Positions 1-13,998 are shown, counted from the stretch's first letter. The stretch: DNA of 64,000 bases from Sapria himalayana (GCA_029783825.1 JAREIK010011459.1:1-64000); one strand, 5' to 3'. The notes: a model not told the origin generated them from the letters alone. Program-made: numbers and translations.

Positions 1-436
1 TTAAACCGGTATATCCTAAATAATAAAGAATAAATCTCATTTTTTTATTTTAATTTTAAATATTCAAATTTAATTATTTAATTGTTTATTTTTATATAAA
101 TATTAATTACAAAATAAATTATGAGTTACACAAATATAATTTTTATAAATTATTTTTCATCAAAATAATATAGATAAACTTTTTAAAAGAAATTTCACAA
201 CAAAATATTATTATATAGTAATATATTTGCTTTGCTTCTAAATCATTTTAAGTTTTATAATTATATGATCAATGATATCTATCTTATTAATAATAGATTA
301 TTAATTTATTTTTTGATCATTATTAGAATATTTATCAATAAAATAGTTTATATTGAATTTTTATGATATATAAATATAATGATTATTATAACTAAATATT
401 GAATTCACTTTTGAAAAATATTTAAAAATTATTATA

Positions 437-462
437 TTTTCTAAGGTTATAACCTTTGAAAA
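437..462. repeat. Satellite dyad (26-bp palindrome), near-perfect copy
   Basis: Dyad-symmetric element of the AT satellite with core AAGGTTATAACCTT. It has one mismatched pair (CTAAGG against CCTTTG). The same element recurs once per monomer. Confidence 0.8.
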
Positions 463-3400
463 TATCAAAAAATAATAAAAATAAATTTTTTATTTTTAAA
501 TTTTTAAATAAAACCTATAAACTTCTATATGCATACGCAGTTAAATAAGTAAACTCCTAGACCCCGTAATGCCTAAATATAGTAACCATTAAACCGATAT
601 ATAATACATAATAAATAATAAATCTAATTTTTATTTCTATTTATTATGTTTTTAAATATTCATTTTAATTATTTATTAGTATATCTTTATAGAAATATTT
701 ATTACAAAATAAATTATGAGTGCAACAAATATAATTTAAATAATTTATTTTTAATGAAATAATATATATACGCATATAAACGAAGTAAAAATATAAAATT
801 AAAATTATTATCTAGTAATATATTTTACTTTAATTTTGAATCAAATTGGGTTTTGTAAAGATTTTTTAATTAATTTCTATCTTTTTATTAATAGTTTATT
901 AATTTAATTTTTGATCATTATTATAATAAGTATCAATAAAATTGTTTATATTGAATTTATATGATATATAATTATTAATATTATTATAACTAATATATTA
1001 TATTTATATTAAAAAAAATTTAAATATTATTATATTTTCAAAGGTTATAACCTATGAAAATGAGAAAAAATTATAATTTTTTTTATTTTATTGTTTAAAT
1101 AAAACCTATAAACCACTAAATGCCTAAAAACATAAATTGCTAAATATTCAAATGACAAAACATCTAAATACTTAAACCATTAAACTGGTATACATTAATT
1201 ATAAATCATAAATCTCATTTTAATTTTTATTTAGTATAATTTAAAATATTTATTTTAATTAATTATCAGTTTATTTTTATAGAAATATTAATTACAAAAT
1301 AAATTATTAGTGAGACAGATATAATTAAAATTGAACTGGTGTACCCTAAATAATAATTAATAAATCCCATTTTTTTCATTATAATTTTAAATATTCATTT
1401 TAATTATTTATTTGTTTATTTTTATATAAATATTAATTACAATATAAATTATGAGTTAGAAAAATATAATTTATATAAATTATTTTTAATCAAAAAATAT
1501 AGATAAACTTTTTAAAATAAAAAAAATTCAAAACAAAAAAGTTATTATATTGTAATATATTCTGCTTTGCTTCTGAATTATTTTAGGTTTTGTAATTATA
1601 TTTTAATTGATATCTATCTTATTAATAATAAATTATTAATTTATTTTTTGATCATTATTAAATTATTTATTAATAAAATTTGTTATATTGAATTTATATG
1701 ATATATAAATATAATGATTATTATAACTAAATATTGTATTCACTTTTGAAAAAAATTTAAAATTTATTATATTTTCAAAGGTTAATAACCTTAATAAATT
1801 AGAAAAAATAATAAAAATAATTTTTTTGCTATTTCATTTTTTAAATAAAACCTATAGATCATTAAATGCTTACTTACTTAAATCAGTAAGCTCATAAATT
1901 TCGAAACCCCTAAATACATAAACCTTTTAACAACTATATACTACTTAATAAATAATAAACCTCATTTTTATTTCTATTTATTATAATTTTAAATATTAAT
2001 TTTAATTATTTATAGTTTAATTTTTTTAGAAAAATTAATTACAAAATAAAAATTGAGTGAGATATATATTATTTAAATAATTTATTTTAATAAAAAAAAT
2101 ATAAGCTTATAAAAAGAAGGAAAATTTTAAAAAGTAAATAATATTATTTAGAGATGCATTTTTATTTGATTTTAAATCATTTGTGTTATGTAAATATATT
2201 TTAATTAATATTAATATTATTAATAATAGTTTATTAATTTAATTCTTGATCATTATTATAATATCTATCATTAAAATTATTTATATTGAATTTATATGAT
2301 ATAAATTAGTAAGATTAATATAATTATACATTGTATTCACATTTCAAATAAAATTAAAAATTATTTTATTTTCAAAGTTTATAACCTTTGAAAATCAAAA
2401 AAAATCTAAAAAACATATTTTTTTTTATTTATTATTATATAAATAAAACGTATAAACCACTAAATGCCTAAAAACATAAATCGATAAACTAACTAATGAC
2501 AAAACTAATGACAAAACTGATAAATAAAACGTATAACTTTTAAACCGGTATACCACATATAATAAATCATAAATCTCATTTTAATTTGTATTCATTATAA
2601 TTTTAAATATTCATTTTAATTATTTATTAGTTTATTTTTATAGAAATATCAATCAAAAAATAAATAATGAGCGAGACAAATATAATTTTAATAATTTATT
2701 TATTAATCATAAAAAAAATAAACTTATATAAAGAAGTAAAATTTTAAAAACAAAAAATTAATATTTAGTAATATATTTTACTTTGATTTTGAATCATTAT
2801 ATATAGGTTTTGCAATTATATTTTAATTGCGATCAATCTTATTAATAATAGTTTATTAATTTATAATTCGATCATTTTTATAATATCGAACAAAAAAATT
2901 ATTTATATTCAATTAAAATGACTTATAATTATTAAGTTATTATAACTAAATATAATATTTACATTTGAAAAAAATTTGAAAATTATTATATTTTGAATGG
3001 TTATAACCTTCAAAAATGATAAAAAATCACAAAAATAATTTTTTATTTTTTTATTATTTAAATAAAACTTAAAAACCACTTAATGCCTAAACATTTAAAT
3101 CTCTAGACTCCTAAACCCCAAAACCCCCTAAATACTAAAACCATTAAACCTATATAACCTAAATAATAAATAATAAATCTCATTTTTATTTGTATTCATT
3201 ATAATTTTAAATATTCATTTTAATTACTTTTTAGTTTATTTTTATAGAAATATTAATTACAAAATAAATAATATGTGAGACAGATATAATTTAAATAAAT
3301 TATTTTTTATGAAAAAAATAAGCTTATAAAAAAACAAAATTTCAAAAATTTAAAATTTTATTTAGTAATATAATTTACTTTGATTTTGAATTATTTTGGG

Positions 3401-4178
3401 TTCTGCAAATTTATATTTATTAATATCTATCTTATTAATAATAGTTTATTAATTTATTTTTTGATCATTTTTATAATATATATTAATACATTTTTTTATA
3501 TTGAATCTACAACTAATATATTTATTAAGATTATTATAACTATGTATTGTATTCATATTTTATAACTATTAAAAATTATTATATTTTTAAAGGTTTTAAC
3601 ATTTGAAAATCACGAAAATTCATAAAAATAAATTTTTTGTTATTTCTTTGATTAAATAAAACCTATAAACACCTAAATATGTAAATATAAATGAATAAAT
3701 TGATTAACCCCAAAACCACAAAAAACTTAAACAATTAAATAGTTATACCCTAAATAATAAATAATAAATCTCATTTTTATTAGTATATCATTATAATTTT
3801 AAATATACATTTTAATTATTTATTAGTTTATTTTTATACAAATATAAATTAAAAATCAATTATTAGTTAGACTAATATAATTTAAATATTTTATTTTTCA
3901 TCAAAAAATATATAGGCTTATAAATGGATACAAAAATTTAAAAATTTATAATTAATATTTCGTAAAATATTTTACTTTTTTTTGAATCATTTTAGGTTTT
4001 GAAAATATATTTTAAACAATATTTATCTTATTAATAATTGTGAATTACTTTTATATGATCATTATTATAATATATATCAATAAAATAGTTTATATTGAAT
4101 TTATATGTTATATAATTATTATGATTATAATAACTTCATAGTATATTCGCTTTTCAAAAAAAATTATAAATAATTATA

Positions 4179-4204
4179 TTTTCAAAGGTTATAACCTTCA
4201 AAAA
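4179..4204. repeat. Satellite dyad, slightly decayed copy
   Basis: Same palindrome with core AAGGTTATAACCTT and a diverged right flank (CAAAAA instead of TGAAAA). Other copies in the forward block lie near 1035, 1770, 2370, 2990, 3580, 4770 (right half lost), 5270, 5810, 6270 and 7005. Confidence 0.75.
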
Positions 4205-6704
4205 TGAGAAAAAATAACAAAAATAAATTTTTTGTTATTTTATTTTTTATATAAAACCTATAAACCACTAAATGACTAAATTCTAAAATTACTAAACTTC
4301 TAAACCCCGAAGCCCATAAATACTTAAAACATTAAATTAGTATAGTCCAAATAATAAATCATAAATCTAATTTTTATTAGTATTCAGTATAATTTTTAAT
4401 ATTCACTTTAATTAATTATCAGTTTATTTTTATAGAAATATTAATTAGAAAATAAATTATTAGTGCGATATATATAGTTTAAATAATTTATTTTTCGCTA
4501 AAAAAATTCTTATAATAAAAGGCAAATTTTTAAAAATAAATAATTATTATTTACTAATATAGCTTATTTTGATTTGAATCATTTTAGATTTTACAATTAT
4601 ATTTTAATTTATATCATTCTTATAAATACTCGTTTATTAATTTATTTATTGATCATTATTATAATATATATCAATAAAATTATTTATATTGAGTTTAAAT
4701 TATATATAATAATTAAGATTATTATAACTAAATATTATATTCACATTTAAAAAAAATTAAAATTATTATATTTTCAAAGGTTACAACCTTCACTAAACTC
4801 ATAAACCACAAAACACCTAAATACTTAAACTATTAAACTGGTATATCCTAATTAATAAATAATAAATCTCAATTTTATTTGTATTCATTATAATTTTAAA
4901 TATTCAATTTAATTATTTATTAGTTTTTTATTATAGAATTATAAATTATAAAATAAATTATGAGTAAGACAAATATAATTTAAATAATTTATTTTTAATA
5001 ACAAAAATATAAACTTATAAAAAAAGTAAAACATTAAAAAAAATTATTATTTAGTAATATATTTTACTTTGATTTGAATAAATTTAGATTTTCCAAATAC
5101 TTTTAAATAATATCTATTTTATTAATAATAGCTTATTAATTTATTTTTTGATCATTATTATAATATCTAGCAATGTAATAATTTATATTGAATTTAAATG
5201 ACTTATATTTATGAAGATTATTATAAATAAGTATTATCTTTACATTTGAAAAAAATTTAAAAATTATTATATTTTCAAAGGATATAACCTTGAAAAATTA
5301 GAAAAAATAAAAAAAATAAATTTTGTGTTATATCATTGTTAAAATAAAACTTATAAACCACTAAATCCCTTAACACTTAAATCTCTAAACTCCTTAACAC
5401 AAAAGTCCTTTAATACTTAAACCTTTAAACTCGCAAACCTTAATTATAATTTAAATAATTTATTAAAATATTAATTACAAAATAAATTATGAGTGATACA
5501 AATTTAATTTAAATAATTTATTTTTCATCAAAAAAAATATATAAGCTTATAAAAAGATGCAAAAAGTAAAAACAAAAATTATTATTTAGTAATAAATTTT
5601 ACTTTGATTTTGAATAATTTTAGGTTTTGCAATTTTATTTTAATTTATAACTAGCATATTAATAATAGCATATTAATTTATTTTTTGAAAATTGATTTAA
5701 TATCTATCAATAAAATTTTTTTATATTTTGTTTAGATTATATATAATTATAATGATTATTATTACAAAATATTGTATTCACATTTTTAAAAATTTTTAAA
5801 ATTATTATATTTTCAAAGGTTATAACATTTGAAAATGTGAGAAAATATCAAAAATAATTTTTTTGTTATTTCATTGTTTAAATAAAACCTATAAACCACT
5901 AAATGCCTAAACATTTAAATAAATAACTTCTAAATCTCTAAAACCCTAAAAAGATAATCCTTTTAAACTGGTATACCCTAAATAATAAATAATAAATCTC
6001 AATATTATTTATTTCATTATAATTTAAAATATTCATTTTAATTATTTATTCATTTATTTTTAAATAAACATTAATTACAAAATAAATTATGAGTTAGACA
6101 AATATAATTTATATAAATTATTTTTCATTGAAAAATATAGATAAAATTATAAAAAGAATAAAAAATTTAAAAACTAAAATTATTTATATTGAATTTACAT
6201 AATATATAATTATTTAGATTATTATAACCAAATAATATTTTTACATTTTAAAAAAATTTAAAAATTATTAAGTTTTCAAAGGTTATAACATTTGAAAATA
6301 AGAAAAAATATAAAAAATTAATTTTTTGTTATTAGATTTTTTAAATAAAATCTATAAACCACAAAATACCTAAATTCTTAATTAATAAACTCCTAAACCC
6401 CGAAGCCCATAAATACATAAGCCTTTAAATTAGTATACTCTAAATAATAAATTATAAATCTCATTTTTATTAGTATTCATTATAATATTAAATATTCGCT
6501 TTAATTATTTATCAGTTTATTTTTATTAAAATATTAATTACAAAATAAATTATTAGTGAGACGGATATAATATAAATAATTTATTTTTCATCAAAAAAAT
6601 ATAAGATTTAAAAAGAGGCAAAATTTTTAAAACAAAATATTATTATTTAGTAATTTATTTTAATTTAATTTTGAATAATTTTAGATTTTGCAATTATAAT
6701 TTAA

Positions 6705-6965
6705 TTTATATCATTCTAATTAATAATAGTTTATTAATTTATTTATTGATCATTATTATAATATCTATTAATAAAATTATATATATTGATTTTACATTAT
6801 ATATAATTATCAAGATTATTATAACTAAATATTTTTTAATGAATATCTATCTTATTACTAATAGTTTATTAATTAAACTTTTGATAATTATTATAATATC
6901 TATCAATAAAATTATTTGTATTGAATTTATATGATATATAATTATTAATATTATTATAACTAAAT
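6705..6965 (+). repeat. Local tandem duplication inside a satellite monomer
   Basis: A segment of about 130 bp, from the TATCWTTCTAATTAATAATAG box to TATTATAACTAAATATT, occurs twice in a row (about 6705-6832 and 6838-6965). It stretches the dyad-to-dyad spacing of this monomer to about 730 bp. The 87-codon open frame at 6671-6934 is a by-product of the duplication and repeats the same LINNSLL-type peptide twice. Confidence 0.7.
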
Positions 6966-7183
6966 ATTATTTCGTATTTCAAAAAATGTTAAATATTATT
7001 ATATTTTCAAAGGTTATGACCTATGAAAATGAGAAAAAATTACAAAATTCTTTTCTATTATTTTATTGTTTAAATAAAACCTATAAACCACTAAATACCT
7101 AAAACATAAATCGCTAAACTCCTAAAAGACAAAACCTCTAAATACTTAAATAATTAAACTAGTATACATTAATAATAAATAAT

Positions 7184-7204
7184 AAATTTCATTTTAAGAA
7201 ATTT
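7184..7204. repeat. Inversion junction of the AT satellite
   Basis: The last forward monomer stops after its CTCATTTTAA-equivalent segment. From about 7197 the sequence continues as the reverse complement of the middle of a monomer, at the GAGGCAAAATTTT box. The junction is a small palindrome: AAATTTC at 7184-7190, a 7-nt spacer, then GAAATTT at 7198-7204. Confidence 0.75.
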
Positions 7205-10200
7205 TGTTTTTAAAATTTTGCCTCTTTTTATAAGCATATATATATTTTTTGGTAAAAAATAAATTATTTAAAATAGATCTGTCTCACTAATAATTTATTT
7301 TGTAATTAATATTTCTATAAAAATAAACTGAAAAATAATTAAAAAAAAATTTAAAATTACACTTAATAAAAATTAAAATGAAATTTATGATTTATTTTTA
7401 ATGTATACCAATTTAATAGTTTAAGTATTTAGATGTTTTGTCATTTAGAAGTTTAGTGATTAATGTTATTAGGCATTTAGTGGTTTATAGGTTTTATTTA
7501 AAGAATAAAAAAATAAAAAAAAATTTGTAATTTTTTGTCATTTTCATAGGTTATAACCATTGAAAACATAATAATTTTAAAATTTTTTGAAATGTGAATA
7601 CAATATTTAGTTATAATAATTTTAATAATTATATATCATATAAATTTAATATAAATAATTTTATTGATAGATATTATTATAATAATCAAAAATTAAATTA
7701 ATAAACTATTAATAATAAGATATATATTAATTAAAAAATATTCACAAAACCCAAATTGATTCAAAATTAAAGTAAAAAATATTACTGGATAATAATTTTT
7801 AATTTTTAAAATTTTACTTCTTTTATAAGCGTATATATATTTTTTTGATTAAAAATAAATTATTTAAATTATATTTCTCACACTCATAATTTATTTTGTA
7901 ATAAATATTTATATAAAATAAACTCATAAATAATTAAAATGAATATTTAAAATAATAATATATTAAAATAAAAATTAGATTTCTTAATTATTAATTAGTA
8001 TATAGAATTTTAATGGTTTATGTATTTAGGCATTATGGGCCTTAGGAGTTTATTGATTTAACTTTGTATGCATTTAGTGGTTTATAAGTTTTATTTAAAA
8101 ATTAAAATAACAAAATATTTATTTTTATTCTTTTTTGATATTTTCAAAGGTTATAAACTTTGAAAATATAATAATTTTTAAATATTTTTCAAATGTGAAT
8201 TCAATATTTAGTTATAATGATCATTATATTTATATATCATATAAATTCAATATAAACAATATTATTGATAAATATTCTAAAAATGATAAAAAATAAATTA
8301 ATAATATATTATTAATAAGATAGATATCAATTAAAATATAATAAAAAATTTTAAAATGATTCAAAAGAAATAAAAATATATTACTATATAATAATTTGTT
8401 ATTTTGAATTTTTTTTTCTTTTAAAAAGTTTATCCATATTTTTTTGATGAAAATTAATTTATATAAATTAAATTTGTCTAACTCATAATTTATTTTTTAA
8501 TTAATAATTATATAAAAATAAACAAATAAATAATTAAAATGAATATTTAAAATTATATTGAAAAAAAATAATATTGAGATTTATTCTTTATTATTTTCGG
8601 TATATCAGCCTAATTTAAATTAGATCAGTCACACTAATAATTTTTTTTTGTAATTAATATTTCTATAAAAATAAACTGATAAATAATTAAAATAAAAATT
8701 TAAAATTATACTGGATAAAAATTAAAATAAGATTTATTATTTATTATTTATTATTTATTATTAATGTATACCAATTTAATAGTTTAAGTATTTAGAGGTT
8801 TTGTCGTATAGCTGTTTAGCGATTCATGTTTTTAGGCATTTAGTGGTTTATAGGTTTTATTTAAACAATGAAATATCAAAAAAAAATTTATAATTTTTTG
8901 TCATTTTTATAGGTTATAACCTTTGAAAATATAATAATATTTAGATTTTTTTGAAATGGTAATACAATATTTAGTTATAATAATTTAAAAAATTATATAT
9001 CATATAAATTCAATATAAACAATTTTACTAATAGATATAATAAATAATGATCAAAAATTAAATTAATAAACTATTAATAATAAGATATATATTAATTAAA
9101 ATATATTTACAACACCCAAATTGATTCAAAATTAAAGTAACAAATATTATTGGATAATAATTTTTAATTTTTAAATTTTTACTTCTTTTATAAGCGTATA
9201 TATATTTTTTTATTAAAAATAAATTATTTAAATTATATTATTCGCACTCATAATTGATTTTGTAATAAAAATTTATATAAAAATAAACTAATAATTAATT
9301 AAAATGAATATATAAAATTATAATAAATTGAAATAAAAATTAGATTTATTAATTATTAAGTAGAATAAAGCGGTCTAATAGTTTATGTATTTAAGCATTA
9401 TGAGCTTTAGGAGTTTTCTGGTTTAACTGTGTATGAATTTACTGGTTTATAGGGTTTATTTAAAAAGTAAAATAACAAAATATTTATTTTTATTATTTTT
9501 TTATATTTTCAAAGGTTATAACCTTTGAAAATATAATAATTTTTAAATTTTTTTCAAATGTGAATTCAATATTCAGTAATAATAATAATGATATTTATAT
9601 ATCATATAAATTCAATATTAACAATAGTATTGATAAATATTCTAATAATGATCAAAAAATAAATTAATAATCAATTATTAATAAGATAGATATCAATTAA
9701 AATATAATTACAGTACCTATAATGATTCAGAAGCAAAGCAAATTATATTACTATATAATAATTTTGTTTTTAATTTTTTTTTCTTTTAATAAGTTTATTT
9801 ATATTTTTTTGATGAAAAATAATTTATATAAATTATATTTGTCTAACTAATAATAATTTATTTTTTAATTAATATTTATATAAAAATAAACAAATAAATA
9901 ATTAAAATGAATATTTACAATTATAAAGAAAAAAATGAGATTTATTCTTTATTATTTAGGGTATACAAGTTTAATTTAAATTATATCTGTCTTACTAATA
10001 ATTTATTTTGTAATTAATATTTCGATAAAAATAAACTGATAAATAATTAAAATAAAAATTTAAAATTATACTGAATAAAAATTAAAATGAGATTTATGAA
10101 TTATTATTAATGTATACCAGTTTAGTATTATATGTATTTAGAGGTTTTGTCGTTTAGGACTTTAGTGATTTATGTTTTTAGGCATTAAGTGGTTTATATG

Positions 10201-12050
10201 TTTTCTTTAAACAATGAAATTACAAAAAAAATATTTTTGATATTTTTTCACATTTTTAGAGGTTATATGACCTCTGACAATATAAAAATTTTAAAATTTT
10301 TTAAAAATGTGAATACAATATTTAGTAATAATAATCATTATAATTATATATAATATAAACTAAATTTAAATAATTTTATTGATAGATATGATTATCAATT
10401 ATCAAAAAATAAATTAATATGTTATTATTATTATGATGGTTATAAATTAAAATATAATTGCAAAACCAAAAATTATTAAAAATCCAAGTAAATTTATTAT
10501 TAAATAATAATTTTTGTTTTTTTAGTTTTTGCTTCTTTTTATAAGCTTATATATTTTTTTGATGAAAAATAAATTATTTAAATTATATTTGTATCACTCA
10601 TAATTTATTTTGTAATTAATATTTTAATAAATTATTTAAATTATATTTAAGGTTTACGAGTTTAAATGTTTAGTATTTAGGGACTTTTGTGTTTAGGAGT
10701 TTAAATTGTTTAAGTGTTTAGTCATTTAATGGTTTATAAGTTTTATTTAAATAATAAAATAATAAAAAATTATTTTTGTGATTTTTTATCATTTTTTAAG
10801 GTTATAACCTTTGAAAATATAATAAATTTTAAATTTTTTTCAAATGTAAATATAATATTCAGTTATAATAACTTAATAATTATAAGACATTTTAATTGAA
10901 TATAAGTAATTTTATTGTTTGATATTATAAAAATGATTGAATAATAAATTAATAAACTATTATTAATAAGATTTATCGCAATTAAAATATAATTACAAAA
11001 CCTATATATAATGATAAAAAATCAAAGTAAAATATATTACTAAATAATAATTTTTTGTTTTTAAATTTTTACTTCTTTATATAAGCTTATTTTTTTTATT
11101 AAAGATAAATTATTAAAATTATTTGTCTCACTTATTATTTATTTTGAGATTAATATTTTTATAAAAAATAAACTAATAAATAATTAAAATGAATATTTAA
11201 AATTATAATGAATACAAATTAAAATGAAATTTATTATTTATTATATATGGTATACCGGTTTAATGGTTTGATTATTTGGGAGTTTTGTCGTTTAGGAGTT
11301 TAGCAATTTATGTTTTTAGGCATTTAGTGGTTTATAGGTTTTATTTATAATTAAAAATTTAAAATATAATTGCAAAACCTATAAATATTCAAAATCCAAG
11401 TAAAATTTATTTTTTTTTAGTTTTTGCTTCTTTTAATAAGCTTATTTTTTTTTGATAAAAAGTAAATTATTTAAATTATATTTTTATCACTCATAATTTA
11501 TTTTGTAATTAATATTTTAATAAATTATTTAAATTATATTTAAGGTTTACTAGTTTAAAGGTTTGAGTATTTAGGGGCTTTTGTGTTTAGGAGTTTAGAG
11601 GTTTAAGTGTTTAGGCATTTAGTGGTTTATGAGTTTTATTTAAACAATGATATAACTAAAAATTTATTTTTATTATTTTTATTAATTTTTGAAGATTATA
11701 ACCTTTTAAAATATAATAATTTTTAAATTTTTTTTAAATGTAAATATAATATTTAGTTATAATAATCTTAATAATAATAAGTCATTTAAATTCAAAATAA
11801 ATAATTACATTGCTAGATATTATAATAATGATCAAAAAAAATTTAATAAACTATTATTAATAAGATAGATATTTTTTAAAATATATTTGTAAAATCTAAA
11901 TTTATTCAAAATCAAAGAAAAATATATTACTTAATAATAATTTTCTTAATGTTTTGCTTTTTTTATAACTTTATATTTTTGTTATTATAAATAAATTATT
12001 TAAATTAATTTATCTATCAATTATCAAAACATTAATGATATTATATCAAC
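7197..12050 (-). repeat. AT-rich satellite array, inverted block
   Basis: Same satellite as 1-7196 in reverse orientation, so the telomere-like block reads TTTAGG-type on the + strand and monomer starts read ATACCRGTTTAAT. Dyads lie near 7540, 8140, 8910, 9506, 10250, 10790 and 11690. A truncated partial monomer of about 150 bp recurs with the same breakpoint near 8610 and 9971, which gives a higher-order period of about 1360 bp. The array degrades from about 11340 and ends before the hairpin at 12079. No gene is seen. Confidence 0.88.
9506..9531. repeat. Satellite dyad, perfect 26-bp palindrome
   Basis: Both 13-bp halves match perfectly around the TA centre of AAGGTTATAACCTT, flanked by TTTTCA and TGAAAA. 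This is the best preserved copy of the element. Confidence 0.9.
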
Positions 12051-12078
12051 TTCTAAAATTAAATTTATTATCATCATT

Positions 12079-12119
12079 AATGATAGATATAAATTAAATT
12101 TTAATTTATATCTATCATT
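12079..12119. repeat. Perfect hairpin at the satellite / TTC-array boundary
   Basis: Two 20-bp arms (12079-12098 and 12100-12119) are exact reverse complements with one central base. The left arm starts AATGATAGATATAAATT. Outside the arms the next pair is T/C, so the symmetry stops sharply. To the left is decayed AT-rich sequence, and the TTC array starts within a few bases to the right. Confidence 0.9.
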
Positions 12120-13938
12120 CTTCTTATTCTTCTTAATCATCATTATCATCATCACAATCTTTGTCATCATTTTTTTTCTACTACTTCTTTTTTATTTTTC
12201 TTATTCTTCTCCTTTTTGTTTTTGTTCATTTTTTTTCTTTTTTTATCTTTATTTTAATTTTTCTTATTATTATTATTATTATACTTTTTCTTCTACTTGT
12301 TTTTCTATTTATTATTGTTGTTAATATTTTTTACCATTTTTTCCAATGACTTCTATCACTTCTACTTCTTATTCATTTTGTGTTTCTTTCTCTTCTTCTT
12401 GATCATCTTTTTATTTTTCTTATTCTTCTTATTCTTCTTATCCAACTTCTAATTATTCAACTTTTTCTTCTTCTTTTTTTTTCATCACCACCTTCTTTAT
12501 TCACACTTACTACTACATTTATTCTACTTATTTTCATTTTGTTCTTCTTGTATTAAATTTTCTAGCTTTTCTTCTTCTTATGCTACTTATTCTTCTTCTT
12601 ATACTCTACTACTTCTACTTTTTCTTCTATTTCTTCTACTTTTTCACTTTCTTTTTTTTTTATTTTTTTCTTCTAATTCCTATTATTATTATTTATTCTT
12701 TTATTGTTGTACATCATATTATTCTTGTTGTTGTTCATTTTCTTCTTCATATTCTTCCTCTTCTTTTTCATCTTCTTCCTCTTCTTTTCCAACTTAATCT
12801 TCTTCTTTTTCTTGTTCATCTTCTTTTCATTCTTCTTCAAGTTTTTATTATTTGTTTCAACAAATATTTTTTCTAATCTTGTTTTTCTTTTTTTAACTTC
12901 TTCTTCTTCTTCTTCATTTCCTTGTTCCTTGTCTTCTTCTTATTATTTTTCTTATTATTATTATTATTATTATTCTTATTCTTATTCTTTTTCCTAATGA
13001 TTGTTACATTCTTTTTCTTATACTTATTCTTCTTACTCTTCTTTATCTTCAAATTATTCAAACCATTATTTCTCTTCATCTTTTTCTTCATCATGTTCTT
13101 ATTTTTGTTCTTCTTATTTTTCTTTTTCTACTATTTTTTTACTTATTCAATTTTTTATTTTTTCATGCTTATTTTGTTATCTTTTTTTTCATGTGCTTTT
13201 TATACTACTTTTTACTTAATTTCATATTCTCTTTCTCATTCTTCTACTTCTTCTTCTCCATCTTCTCATTCTTCTACTTCTCCATTTTTCTTCTTTGTTT
13301 AATCATCATCATCATAATGTTCTTTTTTTTCTTATTCTTAACCATCATCATCATATTGTTCTTTTTTTTCCTTTTTCTTCTTTTTTTCATTTTTTTTCAT
13401 TTTTTTTCATTTTTTCATTTTTTCATTTTTTTCATTTTTTTTGATATTATTTTTGTTGTTTTTTTCATTTTCTTCTTCTTTTGTTCTTGTTCTTCTTCTT
13501 CTTTATGTTTTTTTCATGTGCTTCTTCTCCTTATTTATGTTCTTGTTCTTCTTCTTAATCATCATCACCACCACCACCACCATCTTCATCTTCTTCTTTT
13601 TATTTTGATTCTCATTTTTTTTCTTATTCTTCATTTTTTTGTTGTTATTCTTGTTTATCTCTACTTCTTTTTTTTCTTTTTATTATTCTTCCTCTTATTT
13701 TTATTTTTATTTTATTTATTCATCTTCTTCATTTTATTATTTTTAATCTTTTTCTGCTTTTACTTATTCTCCTTTTTCTCATTCAATTATTCTTGTTATT
13801 TTTATTCTTAATTTTGATATTTTTCTTGAACATCTTCTTTTATTAATTCTTCATCTTTTTTTGCGATTCTTCTTCTATTTCTTATTTTTTTTCTTCTTCT
13901 TATTCTTATTCTTCTTCTTATTCTTATTCTTCTTATTC

Positions 13939-13998
<60 letters not shown>

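Larger units (their letters stand above)
1..7196 (+). repeat. AT-rich satellite array, forward block
   Basis: Tandem array with a monomer of about 600 bp. The recurring order is: a TTAAACYGGTATACCCTAAAT start, a block of AATAAATAATAAATCTCAT, a segment ending in GAGNNAGANAAATATAATTT, an ATAAGCTTATAAAAAGA box, a TATCTATCTTATTAATAATAG segment, a central 26-bp palindrome, then a C/A-rich block of CCTAAAC-like heptamers. Monomer starts fall near 1, 591, 1181, 1334, 1921, 2541, 3145, 3736, 4333, 4831, 5425, 5963, 6425 and 7153. Two spacings are shortened by deletion. Short open frames here are chance products of AT-rich sequence. Copies differ by many substitutions and indels, so the array looks old. 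Confidence 0.9.

Noticed and set aside
3380..6934. Short frames in the AT satellite (3380-3565, 6671-6934)
   Set aside because: They repeat the same LINNSLL-type peptide because they lie in a tandem repeat. They are AT-rich, and not conserved between monomers.
7100..7260. Telomere-telomere fusion at the satellite inversion
   Set aside because: The telomere-like words are degenerate and arranged with the C-strand before and the G-strand after the junction, the reverse of what an end-to-end fusion gives. There is no pure telomere tract.
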